Source: Neocallimastix lanati (nom. inval.)
Taxonomy: Eukaryota; Neocallimastigomycota; Neocallimastigomycetes; Neocallimastigales; Neocallimastigaceae
DNA length: 35,000 nucleotides
NCBI GenBank assembly: GCA_016946835.1
Contig: JACVTC010000044.1
Location: 7,501 to 42,500 of the forward strand
Direction of reading: 5' to 3'
Below are positions 10,079 to 19,472 of this stretch, one piece after another. Both the position numbers and the translations under genes were made by a program. Every line of letters begins with the position of its first letter. Position 1 is the stretch's first letter. A model generated the notes under the pieces. The model was not told where the DNA came from. It saw nothing but the letters and a program-made list of their open reading frames with translations, and ran no database searches.

Positions 10079-10559
10079 GTAAGAAATTACTTATAAAATT
10101 AATTATAAATAATTTCTTAACTACAAATTAACATTAATTATTACTAATTAACATTAATTTGAGAAAATAAAATTAAATATAATTAAATAAATATAAAATA
10201 ATATAAATAAATAATTATACTTAACTTAAATATAAGATAGAGTTTATTATAGAAAGTTTATAATAAACAATAACACAAAAGGAATAAAAGACACAAATAT
10301 TTATAAAATATGTTTTATTAAAAGGGTTTTGTTTTATTAATTAATTATTTTATTTGAATTATTATTTATTATAAAAATTCTAAAATAATAACTCTTGATT
10401 TCTTGAAGAGAACTCAAGAGAATCAAATATATATAAATTAATAATTAAATATTATTGGTTAAAATAAATACAATAATTTAATAATTTAATGTATTAAATT
10501 AATGTATTAAATAAGAAAGATAGATAAATTTTATAATAAATTTATCTAAGTTTCTTACC
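10078..10559 (-). repeat. 5' LTR (family A) of the gene-carrying element
   Basis: 482 bp, near-identical to 6735-7208. Minus-strand order: CCAAT box (AACCAATAATATTTAAT), TATA box, hairpin CTCTTGA/TCAAGAG (plus coordinates 10414-10420 and 10392-10398), and TATAATAAACTCT. Transcription from it would run straight into the CBM18-PLA2 gene, whose ATG is 117 bp beyond the LTR edge. Confidence 0.9.
10427..10437 (-). promoter_or_regulatory. LTR TATA box upstream of the CBM18-PLA2 gene
   Basis: The minus strand reads TTTATATATAT, followed after about 30-40 nt by the AAGAGTTATTATT start-site motif. The same spacing occurs in family D (TATA at 11189-11196 and 13611-13618). Confidence 0.5.
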
Positions 10560-10564
10560 TATTC
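10560..10564. repeat. Target-site duplication, right (TATTC)
   Basis: Matches CATTC at 6730-6734 in four of five positions; adjoins the last base of the right LTR. Confidence 0.5.
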
Positions 10565-10565
10565 T

Positions 10566-11525
10566 TGTAAGAATCTATAATTATTTTTAAATAAAATAAT
10601 TATATTTTCTTAGTTAAAGTTATAATTATAACTTTATTTAATTATATAATATTTATTCATTTAAATATTATTAATAATTTATTTAACCCATATTAAATAT
10701 TCATTAATTTAATACAACAAAATTTATTTAATTAATTATTATTTATACATTTATTAATAATTATAGTTTATTTAATTATACATTTAATTATTAAATTTAT
10801 TAGTTTTAGTTTATTTATTTAATTAAATTGTAAACAAATGTATTATGTATTCTAATATGTATTTTAATAATGTATTCTGTATTTTGTTTATTAATATCAT
10901 TATGTTATTTTCCTTATTTGTAAATTTATAATTTTATGATCGAAATATCTTTTATTATTTTATTCTTTTATTTTCGATCAATTACATTAGATTAACGAAT
11001 CGGTTAATTAGGGTTTTTCCCAATTACTTCTTAAAAGTAATTGGTTTTACCTAATTGATACGATGATCGATATGGATAGAATATCGATCAAAAATCTTAT
11101 CTAGGTTTTTCTCTCTAATCTTTTCCTAGATAAGAGATTTGTTAAGATTAGAAAACATTTTTTAATTTAACCTTATTTTTCAAAAAAGTATAAATAAGGC
11201 TCTTGAATTCTCTTTGAGAAATCAAGAGTTATTATTATAACAATTATAATATAGTAATAACATTAATAAATATTTTATATTTCTATTTTAATAAAGCAAG
11301 TTTTAATAAAACAAGTTTAAAAATAAAATAAAATAAAATAATCTTTTTCCTTTGTCAATTCTGTGTTATTAGTTTATTATAATTAGTTATAATAAACACT
11401 TTCCTATAGAAGATAAGTATATTTATCTTTTTTGCTCTCTCAATTTAATAATAATTATTATTTAATTATTATTAAGTTGTAGTTAATAATTTAATTATAA
11501 TTAATTTTATAATTAAATTATTACA
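10566..11525 (+). repeat. LTR family D, copy 1 (D1)
   Basis: 960 bp with TGTAAG...TTACA ends, nearly identical to 12987-13955. The plus strand has a TATA box TATAAATA (11189-11196), hairpin CTCTTGA/TCAAGAG (11200-11206 and 11222-11228), then TGTGTTATTAGTTTATTATA and TATAATAAAC with an AATAAA signal. Flanks ATTCT (10561-10565) and ATACT (11526-11530) differ at one base and may be its target duplication. The first half holds a cluster of perfect hairpins. It may be a solo LTR. Confidence 0.75.
10937..11135 (+). repeat. Cluster of perfect hairpins in the LTR-D upstream region
   Basis: Five stems in about 200 bp: TGATCGAAA/TTTCGATCA across 10938-10981; AATTAGG/CCTAATT (11006-11012, 11050-11056) enclosing CCAATTACTT/AAGTAATTGG (11020-11029, 11035-11044); TGATCGATAT/ATATCGATCA (11064-11073, 11081-11090); and TCTTATCTAGG/CCTAGATAAGA (11095-11105, 11125-11135). 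All recur in copy D2, two with slight change. Confidence 0.8.
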
Positions 11526-12495
11526 ATACTCTGTTAAGGTTCGGAGAGAGGGAAAAATAAAAATAAGTATTAATATAAACAATAAAAAATAAACAAACAA
11601 GAAAATTAATAAACAAAATAAATTTTTGTTTTATAAATCCTTTATTAAAATTTTATTTAAAAATTACAATATTAAAATTACAATATAAAAAAATACAATT
11701 TTTTTTACTGTTATTTATATTTTTTTTTCTTAAAATAATAGAAATAGTAAAGCCATTTCTTTGTATAATAAAATTTAATTATTAAATATTTTATATTAAT
11801 TTTTTATTATTAATATAATTATTATTTAACTTATAATAAATAATACTTATATATTAATCTATTACTAATTATTTATTACTAATCTACTTAATTATATATT
11901 TTAAAAGACAAATTTTTTATTTTACAGAAGTTAATTCTGTGGTTTAGTAATATTTATTTAATCCTAAAGTTTAATTTTACTAAGTTTAGAAAAATAATAT
12001 TATTTAAATTATTAATATAAAATTTATAATCATTTCATCAAATTTATAATATAATATTTATAATAAAACATATAATAATAATATAATTATTTCCTTTTAT
12101 GTTTAATCTTTTATTAGTAATCATTAATACAATTTTTTAATTTGGAATTTTCCAAAGAAATAATTGATATTGATAAGTTTAATATTAATAAAAGAAATAT
12201 TGATAAGATTTTGATAAACTATAAAGAAAATTGATAAAATAAACTATATAATATTGATAAGGATTTTAATAATAATAAAATATAGATAAGAATAATAAAG
12301 GTAGCATAGATAAGGAATTAATATTAAATATACTTTTTTAAATAGTATAATTTAATTTGTACTAATTAGGAATATAGATTAAAATATTAGAATATAGAAA
12401 GTTCCAAAAGAATAAAGAATCAAATAATTTGTTTAAGGGTTAAATGAATCATTTAAGATGCATAACCAAAAGAACATTATTTGGGCATTCTTTAT
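11526..12495. other. AT-rich spacer between LTR-D1 and the solo LTR
   Basis: No gene supported. Because it lies between two like-oriented D copies, it could be the remnant interior of a D element, but no PPT or coding relic is visible. Confidence 0.5.
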
Positions 12496-12987
12496 CAACT
12501 TGTAAGAAATTACTTATAAAATTAATTATAAATAATTTCTTAACTACAAATTAACATTAATTATTACTAATTAACATTAATTTGAGAAAATAAAATTAAA
12601 TATAATTAAATAAATATAAAATAATATAAATAAATAATTATACTTAACTTAAATATAAGATAGAGTTTATTATAGAAAGTTTATAATAAACAATAACACA
12701 AAAGGAATAAAAGACACAAATATTTATAAAATATGTTTTATTTAAAAGGTTTTGGTTTATTAATTAATTAGTTTATTTGAATTATTATTTATTATAAAAA
12801 TTCTAAAATAATAACTCTTGATTTCTCGAAGAGAACTCAAGAGAATCAAATATATATAAATTAATAATTAAATATTATTGGTTAAAATAAATACAATAAT
12901 TTAATGTATTAAATTAATGTATTAAATAAGAAAGATAGATAAATTTTATAATAAAATAATAAATTTATCTAAGTTTCTTACACAACT
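12496..12987 (-). mobile_element. Solo LTR of family A with perfect 5-bp target duplication
   Basis: The 482-bp LTR (12501-12982) has TGTAAGAAA/TTTCTTACA ends and the same promoter motifs on the minus strand as the LTRs at 6735 and 10078. It is flanked by CAACT at 12496-12500 and 12983-12987. Neither side has a PPT or primer site, so it is a solo LTR left by LTR-LTR recombination. It inserted exactly at the left boundary of LTR-D2: the final T of the duplication is the first T of its TGTAAG. Confidence 0.92.
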
Positions 12988-13955
12988 GTAAGAATCTATA
13001 ATTATTTTTAAATAAAATAATTATATTTTCTTAGTTAAGTTATAATTATAACTTTATTTAATTATATAATATTTATTCATTTAAATATTATTAATAATTT
13101 ATTAAACTCAATATTAAATAATCATTAATTTAATACAACAAATTTATTTAATTAATTATTATTTATACATTTATAAATAATTATAATTTATTTAATTATA
13201 TATTTAATTATTAAATTTATTAGTCTTAGTTTATTTATTTAATTAAATTGTAAACAAATATATTATGTATTCTAATATGTACTTAATAATGTATTCTGTA
13301 TTTTGTTTATTAATATCATTATTATGTTATTTTCCTTATTTGTAAATTTATGATTTTATGGTCGAAATATCTTTTATTATTTTATTCTTTTATTTTCGAT
13401 CAATTAAATTAGATTAGCTAATCGGTCAATTAGGGTTTTTCCCAATCACTTTTTAAAAGTAATTGGTTTTACCTAATTGATACGATGATCGATATGGATA
13501 GAATATCGATCAAAAATCTTATCTAGGTTTTTCTCTCTAATCTTTTCCTAGATAAGAGATTTGTTAAGATTAGAAAACATTTTTTAATTTAACCTTATTT
13601 TTCAAAAAAGTATAAATAAAGCTCTTGAATTCTCTTTGAGAAATCAAGAGTTATTATTATAACAATTATAATATAGTAATAACATTAATAAAATTTTTAT
13701 ATTTCTATTTTAATAAAGTAAGTTTTAATAAAAAACAAATTTAAAAAAAAAAAAAATAAAATAAAATAATCTTTTCTCTTTGACAATTTTGTGTTATTAG
13801 TTTATTATAATTAGTTATAATAAACTCTCTCTTATAGAAGATAAGTATATTTATCTTTTTTTTGTTTTCTCAATTTAATAATAATTATTATTTAGTTATT
13901 ATTAAGTTGTAGTTAATAATTTAATTCTAATTAATTTTATAATTAAATTATTACA
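12987..13955 (+). repeat. LTR family D, copy 2 (D2), 18 bp upstream of tRNA-Glu
   Basis: 969 bp with TGTAAG...TTACA ends, TATA box 13611-13618 and TCAAGAG arm at 13644-13650. Its 3' end lies 18 bp before the mature tRNA, close to the position known for Ty3-type insertions at Pol III start sites. Its own duplication is not clear because the solo LTR has split the left flank (TCAAC before insertion versus ATAAC on the right). Confidence 0.75.
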
Positions 13956-13966
13956 ATAACTCTTGA
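13956..13966 (+). promoter_or_regulatory. Candidate self-primer-binding site after LTR-D2
   Basis: ATAACTCTTGA follows the LTR end directly and is an exact 11-nt reverse complement of TCAAGAGTTAT (13644-13654), located 33 nt after the start of the TATA box. If real, D2 keeps the start of an element interior rather than being a plain solo LTR. D1 has only ATACTCT at this position. Confidence 0.4.
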
Positions 13967-13973
13967 AAATTAA

Positions 13974-14045
13974 TCCGCACTGGTCCAGTGGCTAGGATTC
14001 CACGCTCTCACCGTGGCGGCCGGGGTTCGATTCCCCGGTGCGGAG
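13974..14045 (+). tRNA. tRNA-Glu, anticodon CTC (second copy)
   Basis: 72 nt, identical base for base to 353-424: acceptor TCCGCAC/GTGCGGA, box A TGGTCCAGTGG, anticodon loop CTCTCAC, box B GGTTCGATTCC. Immediate flanks differ from those of copy 1 apart from a shared TTAA upstream, so the copies are not part of a recent segmental duplication. Confidence 0.97.
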
Positions 14046-14051
14046 TATTAA

Positions 14052-14056
14052 TTTTT
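14052..14056 (+). terminator. Pol III T-run terminator of tRNA-Glu copy 2
   Basis: Five T residues start 6 nt after the tRNA 3' end. Confidence 0.7.
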
Positions 14057-14117
14057 GAAAAATTACAAAAATAAAACTTTAGTTTTTCCTGATGATCTCT
14101 TTTTTTGAAAGTTTGCA

Positions 14118-14505
14118 ATGATAATTGAACAGAAATCCTTGGATCTTTCTTTAGATTCAGAAAAGAATTATTATCATAATATTTATTATTTTATATTGAG
14201 TGCTCTTTCTTGGAGGGCGTTCAATATAAGAAAAAATTAAACTTAATAATGTGGAACAAAGACAATTAGTTGACAATATTTTTAAACAAAGTTCAACTTC
14301 GTCGACTGTTCTGTATTTTGTGGATAGCATAGTTTCAAACAAATGTAGTACCATGGATTTCCATCTCCCGGTTAAAGATCTGATACAGATTCGGTTGATA
14401 ACACTAATACTGAAATTATTTCTCGCAATAATGAATAATGGATGCGGTGCTATCATCGATGAATGGGAAAAGTTAAAAGCTATTGCTTCTAATACACCTT
14501 TATAA
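14118..14505 (+). pseudogene. Unrecognised, probably broken coding sequence
   Basis: An ATG at 14118 opens 40 codons (ending 14240); a second open stretch of 84 codons runs from 14251 (first codon GTG) to 14505 in another frame. Base composition is less AT-biased than the flanks, suggesting former coding. A third frame holds the acidic run DTDSVDNTNTEIISRNNE near 14378-14430, which hints at a frameshift after about residue 45 of the second stretch. I recognise no domain. The region sits 70 bp after the tRNA gene. Confidence 0.3.
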
Positions 14506-14829
14506 TTATATAAAATATAATATTTCATTTCAATGATTTTATTTTTTCATTTAATCGTGTAATTTTTTTATTATTACTATAAATTAAATAAAGTTATTCT
14601 CTAAAACAAAAAAAAAAAATTAATTCGGTGGTTTTTTTTAAAGAATATAAAATTATTCATGTAATTATCAAATGAACAAATAAAGTTTAAAGTTGGTAAT
14701 CATTGTGGCTATAAAAAAAAAAACTATAAAATAAATAAATAAATTATTTTATTTCTTATTTTTTTTTTTTTTGATTTGAAGATGTTTGTGAATTCAAAAT
14801 ATATATATATATATTATTATTATTATTAA

Positions 14830-14866
<37 letters not shown>

Positions 14867-15100
14867 TTGATTTAAAATCTTTTAAATATATAAAAATAAA
14901 ATAATGCTATTCGTTGAATTGTCCATCACGCTGCCCTTATTACTTTTGGTGTAATAATTTTTTTTTTTAAAAAAAAAAAAAAAAAGGAGGCATACTTAAT
15001 ACATATATATTTAATTATTATTTATTAGTTACTAAATGATATTATTAGAAACTAAACTTTTTATTAATTTATTTATGTACTATTTATACACATTATTATA
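14506..15100. other. AT-rich stretch with short microsatellites
   Basis: It holds TAT/ATT runs at 14800-14870, T and A homopolymers, and the GC-richer patch TTGTCCATCACGCTGCCC near 14920-14940, which resembles CTGTCCATCA near 22167. It begins the unit that recurs at 21.5-23.6 and 27.5-28.1 kb. No gene. Confidence 0.6.
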
Positions 15101-15272
<172 letters not shown>

Positions 15273-15720
15273 GAATTAGTATTAGAGTTCTATTAATTAT
15301 TAATGGTTATTATTGATCATTGATTATTAATTTTATTTTAAAATTATAATCTGTGAATAATTAATTTTATATATTATTATTTGCTATCTAAAAAATTAAT
15401 TATTTAATATTCATTATTTATTATTCAATTATTTATTATTATTTATAATGAATTTTTATTTATATTATATATTTTAACACTTTTAATTATTCTAAATTAA
15501 ATGCTTTTTATACTATATTGTACATTTATTATTATATTGCAATATTTATTTATTTATTTATTTATTTATTTCTATATTTCTATATTTAAATATTAAAATA
15601 TATATATTTATACTTTATTTTATATATATATTATATAATATTTTAATAATATAATAATAATAATAATTTAATACATTTTCAATCATAAAACATAAATTTA
15701 TCAAATTTTCTAAATTAATA
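15273..15720. other. Segment shared with 22.36-23.5 kb and, inverted in part, 28 kb
   Basis: Series such as GATCATTGATTATTAATTT, CTTTTAATTATTCTAAATTAAATGC and the TAATAATAATTTAATACATT run match the other units. The CTAAATTAAATGC point at about 15493 is the unoccupied counterpart of the SINE insertion at 22640. No gene. Confidence 0.6.
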
Positions 15721-15731
15721 CATAAAATTAT

Positions 15732-15990
15732 TGTATCTATTTTGACCAATAGTATTTAATTAAAAAATAAAATTGATACATATAAAAAGAAAATTGTTTT
15801 AGAAATAAGAGCTTCTTTTATTGTACGAAAGTATTTTAATAAAACATATTATCAAATTCATAATAAAACAATTTTTAATTTAAATAAACTTTCGAGTGTT
15901 TTGTTTTTTGTTATAATAAACTCTAAATAATTATAAAAATTAATTCTCATTTTAATAATATTTAATTATTAAATTTTAGTTAATAATTCT
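15732..15990 (+). repeat. LTR-like promoter relic (CCAAT-TATA module)
   Basis: TTGTATCTATTTTGACCAAT, then GATACATATAAAAAG, then about 100 bp later TGTTATAATAAACTCT with AATAAA. The order matches the LTR promoter and R-U5 block of families A and D. Related modules: 23530-23620 (+) and 27975-28060 (-). Ends are not defined. Confidence 0.5.
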
Positions 15991-17511
15991 ATTATTTAAA
16001 TTTATTTAATAGAATTATTATGCTTCAGTTGATACAAGAACAAATTGATAAAGTACGCCTTTGGTTCAAGTTCTCTTGTTGGGAGAAGTTTTATAAAATT
16101 GTTATTTAATTATAAAATTTATTTATTTATTTAAAAATAATTATAAAATTAATACATATATTTATTTATTATTCGAAAATATAAAATAATTATAATATAA
16201 ATTTGGCATAAAATTGTGCTGCTAAGAATAATTATAAAGAATTATTCTTGTTTTTATATTTGAAATTCATAATAAACTATTTAATTAATTAATTAATTCT
16301 CTTAGAGTAACTATTAAGTATTTAAAGTATTTAATATAAAAGTATAAAATAAAATATAAAATATTAAAATAAAATATTCATAAAAATATAAATTTATTAT
16401 AAAAATATAAAATATTAATATAAAATAATAATTATTAAAAATAATTAAAAATATAATAAAATAAAATATTAAATATAAAAATAATAAAAATAATAAAAAG
16501 AAATTTATAAATTATTTCAATTTTAACATAACATAAAATTTATGTAATAAATTTTATGTTTACATTAATTTTTATGTTCTTTCATAATTTTATGTCTTTA
16601 CATAATTTTAATTTTCTCACGTTATTTTCGATCACGTTTTACTTATGTCACGAATTTGCAAATGATTTATTAATTTATTTTTATGTAATTATTAATAAAA
16701 TAATTTATTAATAATTAAAGTTTTTATTTACGTTTTATATCAAAATGAAATATTGAAAATTAACATTTCATGAAAATAATCTAATTAAAAATTTTAATAA
16801 TTTCCTTATATAGAGAAAATTAAAAATTTTAATAATTTCCACATATAGAGAGAATTATTAATATAATTATAAGATTAACATAAAAATCTATTAAAATATA
16901 ATAAAATCGTAAATATATATCACGTGAAAATATGGTATATTTATGTAAACTATTGAAAAAACAAATTTAAAATTAATGTACTGAAATTGTATGTATATCT
17001 TCATAATCCGAAAAAGCTATTATTGAAAATTCAAAGTAAGAAATATTTTTATCTTAGGTAATTTATTCTAAGAATTGCATATAATTAGAATAAATATTTC
17101 TATTTAATCTGCGATAAATAATAAGTGTAAATAAAGTAATTTATTTCAAAAGTTATAATATATAGATTAATACAAAAATGAATTTACTCTAAAAGTAAAA
17201 TATCTATAAATTATAGTAAATAAAATAAAAATTAAAGTACTTTAAATAACTAATTGAATGTAAAAGAAAAATAAAATTATATTATTATTTAAAAGTACAC
17301 TTTATATAAATAAAGTAATAACTATTAAATAAATAATAATATATTTTATTTATTAAAAATTATTAATTATATATATAAGAGTAAATAAAAGAAAAAATGT
17401 AAAAATAAGAATTATAAAAATAGAAAAAAAAGAAAACATTATTATTTATAAAATATAAAAAATCTTATAAACTTGAAAGTTAAAATGTCACTTGTAATAA
17501 GTATAGGGACC
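15991..17511. other. Gene-free AT-rich stretch
   Basis: No coding or RNA gene is supported. A mixed-composition patch lies at 16020-16090 (CTTTGGTTCAAGTTCTCTTG), and there is a duplicated AAAATTTTAATAATTTCC.CATATAGAGA at 16785-16855. It includes TTTATGTAAT-type short repeats. Confidence 0.6.
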
Positions 17512-17822
17512 GTGCATTTTGCATTGTGGCTTATAAATATTTTAAATTAATGCCATACATTTTTAAGATATTCTATACAATCATAAATATATAAATAATT
17601 ATTATTTTATAAGAAATAATATATTTTTTAATTAAATATTATTAAATAACTATTTCAAAAGAAATAATAATATATTCTATTAAAAAAGAGTTATAAAAAT
17701 ATTTTTTTTAAAAAAAAATATTTTTACAACTGAATAATAAATTATATATAAAAAAAAAGAATATTTATTATTTAATTTTTATTTATTTAATTATTAAAAA
17801 TAAGCCACATTGCGAAATGTAC
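17512..17822. mobile_element. MITE-like foldback element with 23-bp terminal inverted repeats
   Basis: The left end GTGCATTTTGCATTGTGGCTTAT (17512-17534 in plus) and the reverse complement of 17800-17822 agree at 20 of 23 positions. The 311-bp interior is AT-only with an internal palindrome around 17694-17725 and no ORF. No clear target duplication. TIR-like TTGTGGC pieces also occur near 28228 and 29479. Confidence 0.55.
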
Positions 17823-18049
17823 AATTGGGAAATGCACTAGATTCAAGACTTTTAAAGTGATATAAAATTCTTATTAATAATTATAATAGAATAAATAAAT
17901 TAAATATGTTGATAAAATTTTAATTAATATAAAAAATATTAAATTATAATGTGTAAATAACAATCTTTAACGCCACATATAATGATACATACAGTTGAAA
18001 TAATAAGACAAGAGTATTTATTAATAAATAACAAATAATAGAATAATAG

Positions 18050-18752
18050 AATAATTAAATAATATATAATTAAATAATAAATAAAAAATAATAAATAATA
18101 AATAATAAATAATAAATAATAAATAATAAATAATAAATAATAAATAATTGAATAATAAATAATAAATAATAAATAATTGAATAATAAATAATAAATAATA
18201 AATAATAAATAATAAATAATAAATTATAAATAATAAAATAATAAATAATAAATAATAAATAATATATAATAAATAATAAATAATAAATAATAAATAATAA
18301 ATAATAAAATAATAAATAATAAATAATAAATAATAAATAATAAATAATAAAATAATAAATAATAAATAATAAATAATAAATAATAAATAATAAATAATAA
18401 ATAATTGAATAATAAATAATAAATAATAAATAATTGAATAATAAATAATAAATAATAAATAATAAATAATAAATAATAAATTATAAATAATAAAATAATA
18501 AATAATAAATAATAAATAATATATAATAAATAATAAATAATAAATAATAAAATAATAAATAATAAATAATAAATAATAAATAATAAATAATAAATAATAA
18601 ATAATAAATAATAAATAATAAATAATAAATAATAAATAATAAATAATAAATAATAAATAATAAATAATAAATAATAAATAATAAATAATAAATAATAAAA
18701 TAATAAATAAGAAATAAGAAATAAGAAATAAGAAATAAGAAATAAGAAATAA
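18050..18752. repeat. (AATAAAT)n 7-bp minisatellite with higher-order repeats
   Basis: About 700 bp of a heptamer AATAAAT, interrupted by variant units (AATTGAATAAT, AAATTATAAAT, ATATATAAT). The ordered series of variants beginning at the TTG unit near 18148 is repeated about 257 bp later near 18405. The array ends in five to six AAATAAG heptamers (18708-18750). Confidence 0.95.
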
Positions 18753-19252
18753 TAGATTATTGAATAATTAAATAATTATATATTAATAAATAAAAATAAT
18801 TAAATAACAAAATAATAATAAATAATAAAAAGTATTAAATACCATAATCATATAATTGTATTAATTGAATAGTATTGAATAAGATTTTAACATTTGATAA
18901 CCTTTACTCTCTACCAATTACACTAAACTAAATTATTCCCTTCAGGATTGCGGGTAAACGCTAATATCAAAAGCAACCGCTACAGCAACAACAACAAAAA
19001 AATTTTTCTCTTTTTTTTTTTGGGTTTCCCTCTTTTTCTTTTTTGCTTATAAATTTTATTTTTTATTTTTAAAAATTTAAATTATTAAAGATTTTTAATT
19101 TTTAATTAAATTTTAAATTAAAAAATAAATTAATTTTTTTCTTTCGATTATTCTAAATAATTTTTTAATATAATGTACATAAAAAAAAAAAAAGGGAAAA
19201 AAAAGAAAAAAAAGAATAAATAATATTAAAATAGGACGAAAATGAAGGTACC
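18753..19252. other. Upstream region of the first ankyrin gene
   Basis: Contains a modestly GC-richer patch (18890-18990, with CAGGATTGCGGGTAAACGC) and then, from about 19080, sequence shared with the promoter of the second ankyrin copy at about 25240. Confidence 0.6.
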
Positions 19253-19260
19253 TATATAAA
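19253..19260 (+). promoter_or_regulatory. TATA box of ankyrin gene copy 1
   Basis: TATATAAA within GGTACCTATATAAAGAAG, 220 bp before the ATG. The block is identical in copy 2 (25408-25415), in contrast to the diverged sequence between promoter and ATG. Confidence 0.6.
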
Positions 19261-19472
19261 GAAGAACATTTGACTTTCATGTATTAAAAAATCGAAACTA
19301 ACACTAAAACAAAAACATAAATAAACTAAAAATAAAAAGTATATATTAAAAATTAAAAATAAAGTATAAAATATACAATACAATAAGTAAAAATAAAAAT
19401 AATATTGTCAATTAATATATTAAGAAATAACAAATAAATATATAAGTATATTAATAATAACAATAATAAAAA

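Larger units (their letters stand above)
6735..10559 (-). mobile_element. LTR retroelement carrying a CBM18-phospholipase A2 gene (non-autonomous, gene-capture type)
   Basis: Seen: two LTRs in the same minus orientation, 474 and 482 bp, differing by about five substitutions and one 8-bp indel. They begin TGTAAGAAA and end TTTCTTACA (last base C in the right copy). A purine tract AAAGGGAG lies just inside the left LTR and a transcript-complementary site just inside the right one, as expected for the 3' and 5' LTR of one element. Flanking pentamers are CATTC and TATTC. Removing the element rejoins GTATCATTC to TTG, matching 5864-5875. Inferred: one insertion whose 2.9-kb interior has no gag or pol and carries a secreted-protein gene on the transcribed strand. 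Alternative: two independent solo LTRs around a resident gene, which the target evidence argues against. Confidence 0.7.

Noticed and set aside
6735-12982. CRISPR-like array
   Set aside because: Repeats are about 480 bp LTRs with TG...CA ends, not short regularly spaced repeats.
10566-13955. D1 and D2 as the two LTRs of one element
   Set aside because: No polypurine tract before D2, outer flanks do not match, and the 0.97-kb interval has no element content; left open but not called.
14157-14528. 123-codon minus-strand frame
   Set aside because: Overlaps the plus-strand relic; no domain, start context or composition supports it over the plus strand.
18050-18752. Telomeric repeat
   Set aside because: Heptamer AATAAAT lacks G and resembles no telomere repeat; it is an internal minisatellite.
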